Below, one piece after another: positions 1-8,657 of a DNA stretch of 32,634 nucleotides. The position numbers and the translations under genes were made by a program. The notes below the pieces were generated by a model, which ran no database searches, was not told the origin of the DNA, and was given only the letters and a program-made list of their open reading frames with translations. This stretch comes from Flavobacteriales bacterium (GTDB lineage: Bacteria; Bacteroidota; Bacteroidia; Flavobacteriales_D; Crocinitomicaceae): assembly GCA_947463345.1 (NCBI GenBank), contig CANHSA010000004.1:1-32634 (forward strand). Direction: 5' to 3'. Each line of letters begins with the position of its first letter. Within the stretch, counting starts at the first letter, position 1.

Positions 1-1995
1 CTTTCCCCAACAAACAGCTTTACCAATCATGGTCAAGCGGTTATCCAACCCGCTGCGCTCATCATCCCGATTCCAAGTGCAGGTGAAAGCCTAGAAGGGC
101 AATTGGTCCGTTTTGACAACGTCAATTTTGTTCAAACAGGCAACTTTGCGACTGGCAACAGTACAGTACAAATTTTTGACGGCTCCAACACCTTCGATGT
201 GCGCATCAACGGAAGCACCAACATCGATGGTTCTGCCATTCCTTCAGGTCCAATTAGCATTATTGGCTTAATGGGGCAATTCAATGCCAACTACCAATTG
301 ATTCCACGAAGTACGCAAGATATGTTCACTTATGTTGCGCCGGCCAGAGAAATCAATGTCAAAATTAACGGCAATAGCGTACTTTCAGGCGACACCTACG
401 TTGTCGGAACAACTGCAGCAACTACCATAACAATCGAAAACTACGGCGTTCAAAACCTTACCGTTTCTGGTGCAAGCTTTAGCGGCTCAAGCGCTTCAGA
501 ATACAGCTGCAATGCGAATGTTGTTGTAGGTGGAACAAGCAGCCAAAACGTTACGCTCAACTTCGCGCCTGCCGGAACGGGCTCGCGCTTGGCAACACTT
601 TCAATCGCCAACGACGACGCCGATGAAAACCCATACATCATCAATCTTTATGGTATTGGTACCAACAACTTAGCTACTGAACCAACTTCAAACCCAACCG
701 GACTCACCTTCCCTACTGTAAAACCTTATTCGCTGTCAGGTGAATACACTGCCGTTAGCGCAGAAAAATACATCGTATTGTGGAGACAAGGCGGTGCTGT
801 GGCTGGCTTACCAATCGATGGCGCGAGCTACAAGCGCGGCGATGTTGTTGGCAATGCGAAAGTGGCTTACATTGGTTCGGGAACAGGATTTACGCCGCGT
901 CACATCGAAGCAAATACCAATTATCATTTTGCTGTTTATGCGTTTAATGGCCCAGCAGGTTTTGAAAACTACCGCACCATGAACCCAGCAACTGGAAACG
1001 TCACTAGTACAGGTAGCCAAATTGGCAACTATTACAACGGTATCAACTCTGGTTCCACTTCATTCCTTTCGAACTTAAGCGCTTTGATCAACCCGCACAC
1101 CTCCATTACCTACTACAACTACCTCACTACCATGATGAACCAATATGAGGTGCGCGACACCACAAACGGTCAGTCTTATGTAGAATGTGTATACTCTGGT
1201 GAACGCAAGGTTTTCAACGATCCATTCACCTGGACTGCCCTAGGTTATTCAAGAGAACACACTTTCTCTCATTCCTGGATGCCAACTTTCCCATGCGATA
1301 GCCCAGAAAAACCTGAATACAACGATCAACACAACCTTTGGCCAACCAACCTTCAGCAAGCCAACACGCCACGTAGTAATTTACCTTTAATGGATATTGA
1401 CGGCAATGTTGTCTTCACTTATTTAGAAGGTCGCGTTGGCTACAGCGGCAACCAATTGGTTTACGAACCACGTCCGGAGCAAAAAGGCAATGCAGCTCGT
1501 TCAATCTTCTACATGGCTACTTGCTACAACGGTCAGTTGGGCAATACTTGGGAGCTTCCTGCTACCCAAAGCCAAGAATCTTTGAAAACATGGCATTTTG
1601 CCGATGCACCTGACAACTATGAAATCGCACGTCACGAATACGCTGCTGTTTTACAAGGTAACCGCAATCCGTTCATTGACTCAGCTTATTTTGCTTGTCA
1701 CATCAACTTTGCCAACATGAGCTACCTTCAATGCGATATGGGTCTTACTGAAAAATTAGACAACAACTTCTCTGTATTCCCTGTACCTGCATCGCAAACA
1801 CTATATGCACAAGTCAATGGTCTTGACATCTTTGCTTATCAAATTCACGACATTCAAGGACGCCAAGTTGGTGCAGCTCAAAACCTCAAGCTCCCAGTTT
1901 TGGCCTTGCCAATCAGCGAATTTAAAGCTGGCGTTTATTTCCTTACCGTCGATACTCAATACGGCCAAGTGAAACGCGAGTTTGTGATCGAATAA
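1..1995 (+). CDS. Secreted T9SS endonuclease I family nuclease, 5' end truncated by the window
   Basis: The frame is open from base 1, so the TTG at 103 in the ORF track is not a real start and the gene begins upstream. In the 664 visible residues the order is: an OB-fold-like stretch ending near LIPRST, an Ig-like 'choice-of-anchor' region (about 115-220), an Fn3-like region, an endonuclease I (PF04231-type) domain from about 342 to 560, and a C-terminal T9SS sorting domain (about 588-664: FSVFPVPA, GVYFLTV, KREFVIE). The nuclease domain shows REHTFSHSW followed by DQHNLWP and ARSIFYMAT, as in Vibrio/E. coli EndA-type periplasmic nucleases. It is probably exported by Sec, carried across the outer membrane by T9SS, and degrades extracellular DNA. 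The stop TAA overlaps the next ATG by one base, so the gene is coupled to the nucleotidase genes downstream. Confidence 0.9.
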   Translation, partial: LSPTNSFTNHGQAVIQPAALIIPIPSAGESLEGQLVRFDNVNFVQTGNFATGNSTVQIFDGSNTFDVRINGSTNIDGSAIPSGPISIIGLMGQFNANYQLIPRSTQDMFTYVAPAREINVKINGNSVLSGDTYVVGTTAATTITIENYGVQNLTVSGASFSGSSASEYSCNANVVVGGTSSQNVTLNFAPAGTGSRLATLSIANDDADENPYIINLYGIGTNNLATEPTSNPTGLTFPTVKPYSLSGEYTAVSAEKYIVLWRQGGAVAGLPIDGASYKRGDVVGNAKVAYIGSGTGFTPRHIEANTNYHFAVYAFNGPAGFENYRTMNPATGNVTSTGSQIGNYYNGINSGSTSFLSNLSALINPHTSITYYNYLTTMMNQYEVRDTTNGQSYVECVYSGERKVFNDPFTWTALGYSREHTFSHSWMPTFPCDSPEKPEYNDQHNLWPTNLQQANTPRSNLPLMDIDGNVVFTYLEGRVGYSGNQLVYEPRPEQKGNAARSIFYMATCYNGQLGNTWELPATQSQESLKTWHFADAPDNYEIARHEYAAVLQGNRNPFIDSAYFACHINFANMSYLQCDMGLTEKLDNNFSVFPVPASQTLYAQVNGLDIFAYQIHDIQGRQVGAAQNLKLPVLALPISEFKAGVYFLTVDTQYGQVKREFVIE

Positions 1996-2693
1996 TGAAA
2001 TCAAACCTTTGGTATATAATTGTCGGAGCAAGCCTAATGGCTTGCTCCGCTCATTTTACCCCTACTTTTCAAATCAGTCATCAAGCTGTTGTTGCGTCAG
2101 CCACAGATTCTACTTTACTTCGGCATCTCCAACCTTACAGAGATACATTAAGTCAAGAATTCAGTGCCTATGTTGCTACTGCACCAGCCGATTTAGTCAT
2201 TAGCCGTCCTGGGTCAAACCTCATGAACTGGTGTGCCGATGCCGTTCTGAGCTCACAAACAGCAAACAAACGCCTCAGTGAACCTGTCATTTGCTTACTC
2301 AACACCGGCGGTTTGCGCAGCTCTTTTGGTGCAGGTAAGCTGACCCTAGCTGACTTTTACAAACTCATGCCTTTCGATAACCGCGTAGTTTGGGTCCATC
2401 TGCCCGTATCTAAAATTCCAGAAATTGAAAATTATCTAAAACAAAGTGGTGGAGAGCCAATAGCCAATTGCTCTTTCAAAAATGGCAAGCTCGACATACC
2501 GAGTTTGCTACCCAATCACCAATACATTTGGGTACTCACATCTGACTTCTTAGCAAACGGGGGCGACAAAATGATCTTCTTTTTAGGTTTGGAAAAAGAA
2601 GAAACTCCTATTCTGCTGCGCGATATCCTGATTGCAAGCGCCTACCTACAAGACACGCTCATTTTAGATCCACAATTAAGATATATCCGATGA
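1995..2693 (+). CDS. Lipoprotein, 5'-nucleotidase C-terminal domain
   Basis: A 232-residue protein with a signal peptide and lipobox LMAC near residue 17, so probably a membrane-anchored lipoprotein. The body matches the substrate-binding C-terminal domain of UshA-type 5'-nucleotidases (PF02872): NLMNWCADAVL, then NTGGLRSSF (the NGGGIR equivalent), LTLADFYKLMPFDNRVV and a late SDFLANGGDKM. It has no metallophosphoesterase domain; that domain is encoded by the next gene, which overlaps this one by four bases (ATGA). The two products probably form one split 5'-nucleotidase/phosphatase. This two-gene arrangement with the C domain first is, as far as I recall, seen in other Bacteroidota. Confidence 0.88.
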   Translation: MKSNLWYIIVGASLMACSAHFTPTFQISHQAVVASATDSTLLRHLQPYRDTLSQEFSAYVATAPADLVISRPGSNLMNWCADAVLSSQTANKRLSEPVICLLNTGGLRSSFGAGKLTLADFYKLMPFDNRVVWVHLPVSKIPEIENYLKQSGGEPIANCSFKNGKLDIPSLLPNHQYIWVLTSDFLANGGDKMIFFLGLEKEETPILLRDILIASAYLQDTLILDPQLRYIR

Positions 2694-3592
2694 AGTTAAC
2701 GCGTAGGAAACTCTTTCAAAAATTTGGCATTTTATCCTTTGGATTGCTGCTTCCAAATTGGTTAAGTGCGGCTTCAAAGAAGAAAAATACACCCAAGCTC
2801 GTTATTCTTCATACCAACGACACTCATTCTCAAATTGACCCACTACCGGCCAATCATACCAAATTCCCCAATCAAGGAGGCATTATTGCGCGCAGTGCAT
2901 TGATAGACCAATTCCGAAAAACAAATGAACATATCTTATTGCTAGACGCCGGCGACTTCTTTCAAGGCACCGCTTATTTCAACCGTTTTAAAGGGGTTCT
3001 CGAAATGAAACTAATGAGTGCTTTGGGTTACGATGTCGTCACTTTAGGCAATCACGACTTCGACATCGGTATTGACGGCTTCATGAATGCACAACAACAT
3101 GCCAATTTCAAGTTTGTCAATGCCAATTATAACTTTGGCCAAACGGCAATGGCAAAGGTTGTTGCCCCGCATCACATCATTCAAAAAGGACCCTTCAAAA
3201 TTGGGGTGTTTGGTGTGGGAATCGATCTAAACGGACTTGTTCCCTCCAGTAATTTCTCAGGTATTGAAATGCAAGATCCTTATTTGAGCGCTGAAAATTC
3301 AATTCAACAACTCAAAGCCGAGGAGTGTAACCTGATCATTTGTTTATCTCACTTGGGATACCAATACGAAGATTTAAACAAACCCAGTGATGTCTTACTT
3401 GCTCAAAAAGTAGCTGATATCGACCTCATTTTAGGTGGGCATACCCATACGTTTTTGGATGTACCCACGAAAATCAAGGACCCAAACGGAAAGGAAGTTT
3501 ATATTCACCAAGTAGGATGGGCCGGCGTCAGGCTTGGCGTTATAGAGGTTTCGGATAAAAAGTTTAACTTTCGTCAAAAAAAGATCCATTGA
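2690..3592 (+). CDS. Tat-exported metallophosphatase, 5'-nucleotidase N-terminal catalytic domain
   Basis: A 300-residue protein. The N-terminus has a twin-arginine motif (TRRKLFQ) and a hydrophobic stretch ending at LSAASK, suggesting export by Tat. The calcineurin-like catalytic domain is complete: HTNDTHSQ (metal ligands D44 and H46), DAGDFFQG, GNHDFD, SHLGY and GGHTHT. It should hydrolyse 5'-nucleotides or related phosphate esters using two divalent metals. The C-terminal specificity domain is absent here but is encoded by the gene just upstream. Start and stop overlap with both neighbours (ATGA before, TTGA after), indicating tight translational coupling. Tat export fits a cofactor-containing enzyme folded before export, but that is inference. 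Confidence 0.9.
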   Translation: MKLTRRKLFQKFGILSFGLLLPNWLSAASKKKNTPKLVILHTNDTHSQIDPLPANHTKFPNQGGIIARSALIDQFRKTNEHILLLDAGDFFQGTAYFNRFKGVLEMKLMSALGYDVVTLGNHDFDIGIDGFMNAQQHANFKFVNANYNFGQTAMAKVVAPHHIIQKGPFKIGVFGVGIDLNGLVPSSNFSGIEMQDPYLSAENSIQQLKAEECNLIICLSHLGYQYEDLNKPSDVLLAQKVADIDLILGGHTHTFLDVPTKIKDPNGKEVYIHQVGWAGVRLGVIEVSDKKFNFRQKKIH

Positions 3593-4533
3593 TTCAAAAA
3601 TTAATTGGCGTTCACCTCATTGCTTTCCTACTTTATTCTTGCACAAAGGAGGTCAATATAACGATACCGGAATTGCCACCGCAATTGGTAGTCGATGGCA
3701 ATATTGAAACCGGATGCAACCCGCTTGTGTTACTGACGATGTCGCAATATGCAGCAGATACAGTAAGTTTACTCAACTATTTGAACAGTGTAGTTAGCGA
3801 TGCAGAAGTAAGTGTTGTCAATGGCAATGACACCTTTGCACTTATCCCCACCTTTGTCCAGGACCTTTCGCTTGAAAGTCAGAAAAGACTAGCTGAAATG
3901 CTGCGCCTCGAGCTCAACGAAGTGCAATTTTTACCCATACAAGTCTATACCTCATCTGCACTTATTGGCAGTGCAAATCAAAGTTATGAATTGTGTATTG
4001 CTCATAATGGAAAGCTCTTTAAAGGAAGTACTTACCTCCTGCCACCGCCTGAACTTGATACCTTGTTTTGGAAAAGAGAAACAGCTACAACCGAATATGG
4101 CTATAGTTGGGCACGCTTATCTGACCCTATTGCTAGTGCCGATGCCTATCGTTGGGAGGTGCGCCGCATCGACAAAGATGAGAATGGAGCCGACCTCGAT
4201 CCTATTTTTAGACGTGCCCGCGGCGGCATCTTTTCGGATGAATTTTTTGACGGCATCCAAATAGAATTTTATTTTCAGAATCCGCTCAAAAGAAAAGACA
4301 GCACACATCTGAAGGAATACCGCCGTTATTATCGGTATGGTGATAGCGTTGTTGTCAAGTTTTCAAAAATGGATCAGGCTGTATTTACTTATTTCGACAG
4401 AAAAGCAGCTCAACTCGATGCGGCATCTAACCCTTATGCCACGCCCATTAACATCCCGTCCAACATCAAAGGTTGTCTGGGCATTTGGGCAGGCTTCAGC
4501 CCTTGGTATGACACCCTCATTTGTATAGATTAA
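3589..4533 (+). CDS. DUF4249-type lipoprotein
   Basis: A 314-residue protein. The TTG start at 3589 overlaps the preceding TGA and is preferred because it alone provides a signal peptide with lipobox (LLYSC, Cys 18); the next ATG lies beyond this region. After the lipobox comes VNITIPELPPQLVVDGNIE, the typical opening of DUF4249 outer membrane lipoproteins of Bacteroidota, which often accompany TonB-dependent receptors; no such receptor is visible here. Function is unknown. Coupling to the nucleotidase genes suggests a role at the outer membrane in handling their products or in uptake, but this is inference only. It is the last gene of the cluster. Confidence 0.8.
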   Translation: MIQKLIGVHLIAFLLYSCTKEVNITIPELPPQLVVDGNIETGCNPLVLLTMSQYAADTVSLLNYLNSVVSDAEVSVVNGNDTFALIPTFVQDLSLESQKRLAEMLRLELNEVQFLPIQVYTSSALIGSANQSYELCIAHNGKLFKGSTYLLPPPELDTLFWKRETATTEYGYSWARLSDPIASADAYRWEVRRIDKDENGADLDPIFRRARGGIFSDEFFDGIQIEFYFQNPLKRKDSTHLKEYRRYYRYGDSVVVKFSKMDQAVFTYFDRKAAQLDAASNPYATPINIPSNIKGCLGIWAGFSPWYDTLICID

Positions 4534-4638
4534 ATTCATTTCTATACGGTTGACTATAAGTTATTTTTATTTCATATACCAATTTTCTAATTGAACAATG
4601 ACTGCGTTTTGGTGTTAATAGTACACAAAACCTTATTT

Positions 4639-6048
4639 ATGTTTCGCTCAATTATTGCTTTTCTCCTTTTATCTGTTACCAATTTTAACTTTGCACAAAC
4701 GACCGTTACAGGTGGCATCTATCAAAGCACCACTTGGACCACTGCAGGAAGCCCTTACCTCATGACGGGCTCAATGGTTGTATTTCCAGGAGCTACGCTT
4801 ACGATAGAACCTGGAGTAGAGGTTCGGGTAACACCAGACTATTCTTTTAATACAGGCAACCTTCGCTATTTAGAAATCAGAGGAACCCTCATTGCCATAG
4901 GAACCGATGCCGCGCCAATTACCTTCAAGACTACCGACGCTAGTATCCTAGGCCAACAAACTTGGGAAGGCATCAGAATCAAAGGCTCGCAGAGTGGCAA
5001 TGTTCAGCTTGACCGCTTTCGTCTTTTTGATAGCTGGCTCGGCATCAACAATGATATTGCTCAGCCCGGTGTCAATTACATTTGGACGAACTGCCAATTC
5101 AAAAACAACAATTATAGTATCCAACTCAATGCCGACATGACTTACAATGGTTGTTTGTTCGAAAACAACGGCGTAGGGCAAGCCGCACAAATTTTATATG
5201 GTTCACTGTCTGCCAACAATTGCCAATTCATCAATAACTTTTGTTCTTTCACGTGGTCAAATTCTATTACTGTAGACAACTGCCTCTTCGAAGGGAACGG
5301 CAACAATATCATTGGTTCACCTGGTTTGGTAAGCAACTGCCAATTCATCGATAACGACTTCGCTTTTGCAGAGGCTTACGGACATACGATTCAAAATTGT
5401 TACTTTGAAGGTAATGGAGTAGCTATTGACAACTCTGGTGGGGCAAATATCAGTAACAACACCTTTGATAGTAATGTTTTAGCGGTTCGTTTGGGCGACG
5501 GCAGTTCACTCACCAATAATATCATCACCAACAACGGTGTGGGTGTTGCCGTGTTGGCTTACAGTCCAAACTCTACACTTATTGAAAACAACACCATTTG
5601 TTACAACACCGACTACAACCTTCAAAACCTAACCGACAAAAACTTCCAGGTCAACGCCAATTGTTTTTGCTCTCAAGATTCTACCTATATAGAAAACCTC
5701 ATCCTAGATGGCTATGACGACATCACAAGTGGTTTGGTCAACTACGCTATCTACGACGACTCCTGCGCCAATGTATTAGATTACATCGTCAAAATCAACC
5801 TAGACGGCAATGCAGGCATAAACATCTTAGAAGCTGCTAACTGGAAGTTGAAAGGACAAGATGCCAATGCGCTGTACATCGAAACAACGCAAGCGCTAGA
5901 GCTCGAGCTTCTCAATTCCTTAGGGCAAGTTCAAAAAGTTGTTGCGCTTCAAAAAGGCGACAATCAAATGGCAACAGCTGGCCTTTCAAGTGGCATCTAT
6001 TTTCTGAAAAATGCCTTCGGAAAAACTCAGAAAATCATACTACAATAA
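4639..6048 (+). CDS. Secreted right-handed beta-helix protein with T9SS sorting domain
   Basis: The ORF track starts at a TTG (4591), but the ATG at 4639 gives a clean signal peptide (MFRSIIAFLLLSVTNFNFAQ) and a 469-residue protein. The middle (about 90-350) is a parallel beta-helix built from repeated turns rich in N, C and F (NCQF, NNGVG, NNTF, NCLFEGNG), as in NosD/PbH1 repeat proteins. The last 75 residues form a type A T9SS sorting domain (LELELLNSLGQVQ, SGIYFLK, KIILQ). It is probably secreted or attached to the cell surface. The substrate, if any, is unknown; such folds are found in polysaccharide-binding proteins, lyases and adhesins. It lies 105 bases after the DUF4249 gene and is probably a separate unit; I found no exact TAnnTTTG box before it. 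Confidence 0.85.
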   Translation: MFRSIIAFLLLSVTNFNFAQTTVTGGIYQSTTWTTAGSPYLMTGSMVVFPGATLTIEPGVEVRVTPDYSFNTGNLRYLEIRGTLIAIGTDAAPITFKTTDASILGQQTWEGIRIKGSQSGNVQLDRFRLFDSWLGINNDIAQPGVNYIWTNCQFKNNNYSIQLNADMTYNGCLFENNGVGQAAQILYGSLSANNCQFINNFCSFTWSNSITVDNCLFEGNGNNIIGSPGLVSNCQFIDNDFAFAEAYGHTIQNCYFEGNGVAIDNSGGANISNNTFDSNVLAVRLGDGSSLTNNIITNNGVGVAVLAYSPNSTLIENNTICYNTDYNLQNLTDKNFQVNANCFCSQDSTYIENLILDGYDDITSGLVNYAIYDDSCANVLDYIVKINLDGNAGINILEAANWKLKGQDANALYIETTQALELELLNSLGQVQKVVALQKGDNQMATAGLSSGIYFLKNAFGKTQKIILQ

Positions 6049-6148
6049 GTCAACACTCACGTTGCTTACAATGCAATATATTTTGCACTTAAAGATGTAA
6101 AGTTCTTCAGATAGCAAGTGCCAAAGATGATAGACCTCAATTCCTAAC

Positions 6149-6176
6149 TTGATTCTTTTTCAAATCACTATCTTTG
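6149..6176 (+). promoter_or_regulatory. Bacteroidota promoter for gltX
   Basis: TTG at 6149-6151, a 17-base spacer, then TATCTTTG at 6169-6176, an exact match to the TAnnTTTG -7 consensus. The gltX ATG lies 18 bases downstream. The TTG used by the ORF track as start (6174) is part of this promoter box, which supports the ATG at 6195. Confidence 0.8.
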
Positions 6177-6194
6177 CAGTCTAGAAAAAATATT

Positions 6195-7724
6195 ATGTCT
6201 TCAGTACCTGTTCGCGTTCGCTTTGCCCCTTCTCCTACTGGCCCGCTCCATATGGGAGGTGTGCGCACGGCTCTTTACAATTACCTTTTTGCTAAAAAAC
6301 ATAACGGCACCTTCTTGATCCGCGTAGAAGACACCGACCAAACCCGCTTTGTTCCGGGCGCGCAAGATTACATCATGGATGCACTTGCTTGGTGTGGAAT
6401 TATGCCCACAGAAGGCCCTGGCTTGGGTGGCTCATTTGGCCCCTACGTTCAGTCTGAGCGCAAAGCTATGTACAAACCCTACGCCGAACAACTCATCGCC
6501 GAAGACAAAGCCTATTACGCTTTTGACAGCGCCGAAGACCTCGACCGCATGCGCGACCAAGCCAAAACCATGGGCATGCCCAATTGGCAATACAACAGCG
6601 TTACGCGCAGCAGCATGCGCAACTCCCTCACTTTGCCGCAATCTGAGGTAGAACAACTCTTAGCTGCCGGCGAACCCTACGTTATCCGCATGAAAATGCC
6701 GCGCAACCGCGACGTCCGTTTCTCTGACCTCATCCGCGGTTGGGTTGTTGTCAATACCAACAACCTCGACGACAAAGTATTGTTCAAGAGCGATGGCATG
6801 CCAACCTACCACCTCGCCAACATCGTCGACGACCACACCATGGAGATCAGCCATGTCATTCGCGGCGAAGAATGGTTGCCATCAGCACCTCTTCACGTAT
6901 TGCTTTACGAAGCATTTGGTTGGCCTTGCCCTGAATTCGCGCATCTTCCACTTCTACTGCGTCCAGATGGCAATGGCAAACTCTCTAAACGCGATGGCGA
7001 CCGCCTCGGCTTCCCTGTATTCCCTACCAATTGGACTACCGCTGAAGGTGAGCTCTACTCTGGTTACCGCGAAAAAGGCTACTTGCCTGGGGCGTTTATC
7101 AATATGCTTGCCCTCCTTGGCTGGAACCCCGGTACAACACAAGAAATATTTACCTTAGACGAGCTCGTGGAAGCCTTTTCACTCGAGCGCGTCAGTAAAG
7201 CAGGTGCCAAATTCGACCCTGAAAAAACCAAATGGTTTCAACAAACCTATTTGCGCGCCCAATCTAATGCTGAAATCGCACAGCAACTGCGTCAGGTTCA
7301 GCCCCTTGATTTACCAGATGCCGCACTAGAACAAATTTGTCACCTCATGAAAGAACGTGCCACTTTTGTACAAGACATCCTTACAGAAGGTGCTTATCTC
7401 TTCGGACGCCCTACTGCGTTTGATGCAGAAACCATTCGCAAAAAATGGAAACCAGAAACCGCAGCCTATATCCAAGAATGGAAACACCTTGTTGCCAACC
7501 TGACAGATTTTTCTGCAAGTTCGATCGAGCTTGCCTTTAAAACTTTCTTAGCCGAAAAACAACTTGGCATTGGTGCAGTGCTCCTTCCTTATCGTTTGGT
7601 ACTAACTGGCGTTGGCGCTGGCCCTGGCATGTTCGAGATTTCTGAATTCCTCGGAAAAGAAGAAGTCCTTGCGCGTCTAGACCTTGGCCTAAGTGCAGTC
7701 GAAGCCATCCTCCATGAAGCATAA
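6195..7724 (+). CDS. gltX: Glutamyl-tRNA synthetase
   Basis: A 509-residue class I aminoacyl-tRNA synthetase that charges tRNA-Glu with glutamate in the cytoplasm. The ATG at 6195 is chosen because the upstream TTG start lies inside the promoter. Visible landmarks are the N-terminal RFAPSPTGPLHMGG (the HIGH signature at residues 19-22 reads HMGG), RVEDTDQTR, the central GEEWLPSAPLH, and GKLSKRDG (the KMSKS equivalent, KLSKR at 262-266). The C-terminal third is the anticodon-binding region. Length is normal for the family. The leader is A-rich (CTAGAAAAAATATT) with no Shine-Dalgarno sequence. folB begins inside the last 11 bases of this gene, so the two are coupled. Confidence 0.97.
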   Translation: MSSVPVRVRFAPSPTGPLHMGGVRTALYNYLFAKKHNGTFLIRVEDTDQTRFVPGAQDYIMDALAWCGIMPTEGPGLGGSFGPYVQSERKAMYKPYAEQLIAEDKAYYAFDSAEDLDRMRDQAKTMGMPNWQYNSVTRSSMRNSLTLPQSEVEQLLAAGEPYVIRMKMPRNRDVRFSDLIRGWVVVNTNNLDDKVLFKSDGMPTYHLANIVDDHTMEISHVIRGEEWLPSAPLHVLLYEAFGWPCPEFAHLPLLLRPDGNGKLSKRDGDRLGFPVFPTNWTTAEGELYSGYREKGYLPGAFINMLALLGWNPGTTQEIFTLDELVEAFSLERVSKAGAKFDPEKTKWFQQTYLRAQSNAEIAQQLRQVQPLDLPDAALEQICHLMKERATFVQDILTEGAYLFGRPTAFDAETIRKKWKPETAAYIQEWKHLVANLTDFSASSIELAFKTFLAEKQLGIGAVLLPYRLVLTGVGAGPGMFEISEFLGKEEVLARLDLGLSAVEAILHEA

Positions 7725-8073
7725 AATTTTTGTCAACGGCATCAAGTGCTATGCTTTTCACGGCTGCCTGCCCGAAGAAGGTCGTATTGGAGGTCACTAC
7801 GAAGTCGATATCGAAATGCTGACCAACTTTAGCAAGGCTGCCGAGCAAGACACGCTTGCAGACACCATTGATTACGTTGATGTCAACCGCATTGTAGTTG
7901 AAGAAATGGCCATCCGCTCCAAACTCATTGAGCACGTTGGTCAACGCATCCTGACCAGAATCAAAACTGAATTAAAAGGGATTGAAGCCTTGAAAGTAAA
8001 AATCACCAAACTTTGTCCGCCGATCAACGGCGACGTACATTCGGTGGCTATACTCATCGAAGACGAAGCCTAA
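7714..8073 (+). CDS. folB: Dihydroneopterin aldolase
   Basis: A 119-residue enzyme of tetrahydrofolate synthesis converting 7,8-dihydroneopterin to 6-hydroxymethyl-dihydropterin and glycolaldehyde. The ORF track starts at a GTG (7693); the ATG at 7714 gives the usual length and N-terminus (KIFVNGIKCYAFHGC). Family landmarks are YAFHGCLPEE, DTIDYVDV, KLIEHVGQRI (pterin-binding glutamate) and the C-terminal K-x-CPPINGDV with the catalytic lysine region. It overlaps gltX by 11 bases and ends in a four-base tail-to-tail overlap with rdgB, leaving no space for a dedicated terminator. Confidence 0.93.
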   Translation: MKHKIFVNGIKCYAFHGCLPEEGRIGGHYEVDIEMLTNFSKAAEQDTLADTIDYVDVNRIVVEEMAIRSKLIEHVGQRILTRIKTELKGIEALKVKITKLCPPINGDVHSVAILIEDEA

Positions 8074-8654
8074 AGCGCGGCCTTTTCTTGTAGAAATTCC
8101 AAAAATTGAGCAGTAGCCCTGGCCCTATGACTATACTGATTTTTTTCAGCGAGGGTCATTTGTGCAAAAGTCTTGCCGACTTCTTCCGGGATAAACAAAG
8201 GATCGTAGCCAAAACCTTCCGTACCATTCTTTTGCATTCCAATGCTGCCCTTTACGATTCCAGTAAATTGCAGCGCTTGGTCTCCATCGCAATAAGTAAT
8301 GACGGTTTTGAATTGCGCGCTTCTATCTGCTTGACCTTCTAGCGCTTGTAAGAGTTTATCCATATTGTCTTGATCACTGCGCTGCGCTCCTGCATAACGT
8401 GCAGAATGCACACCTGGCGCGCCATTTAAAGCGCTAACTTCAAGACCGGTGTCATCTGCAAAACAAGGCAAACCAAAATGCGCAAAAACCCACTGGGCTT
8501 TAAAGGCAGAATTGCCTTCTATAGTAGGTTCGTCTTCCGGAATTTCTTCTTTTAAGTGGAGGTCTTGCAAAGTGAGCAGTGTGAGGCCGTCAGGTAAAAT
8601 AGAACGGATTTCTTCAGCCTTCTTTTGATTGTGACTGGCAAAAATAATTTTCAT
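8070..8654 (-). CDS. rdgB: XTP/dITP diphosphatase (non-canonical purine NTPase)
   Basis: A 194-residue member of the Ham1/RdgB family, which hydrolyses dITP, XTP and ITP to the monophosphates and keeps deaminated purines out of nucleic acids. Visible motifs are FASHNQKKAEEI at the N-terminus, EGNSAFKA, FADDTGLEV (catalytic acidic cluster), GAPGVHSARYAG and GFGYDPLFIP. Length and motif order are normal. It is three bases downstream of the Omp85-type gene and probably cotranscribed with it. Its last four bases overlap the end of folB on the other strand. Confidence 0.95.
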   Translation of the reverse strand: MKIIFASHNQKKAEEIRSILPDGLTLLTLQDLHLKEEIPEDEPTIEGNSAFKAQWVFAHFGLPCFADDTGLEVSALNGAPGVHSARYAGAQRSDQDNMDKLLQALEGQADRSAQFKTVITYCDGDQALQFTGIVKGSIGMQKNGTEGFGYDPLFIPEEVGKTFAQMTLAEKNQYSHRARATAQFLEFLQEKAAL

Positions 8655-8657
8655 GGG

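Noticed and set aside
4591-4638. TTG start 16 codons upstream for the beta-helix protein
   Set aside because: It would bury the signal peptide; the ATG at 4639 starts exactly at a good one.
6049-6148. Hairpins after the beta-helix gene (TGCAA/TTGCA; GCACTT/AAGTGC)
   Set aside because: Stems are only 5-6 bases and no T-run follows, so no terminator is called.
6349-7158. Several 62-137 residue ORFs within gltX on both strands
   Set aside because: gltX is complete and recognised across the whole region; these ORFs have skewed composition and no start signals.
7537-7944. 135-residue minus-strand ORF across the gltX-folB junction
   Set aside because: It overlaps two recognised genes on the other strand and shows no domain or promoter.
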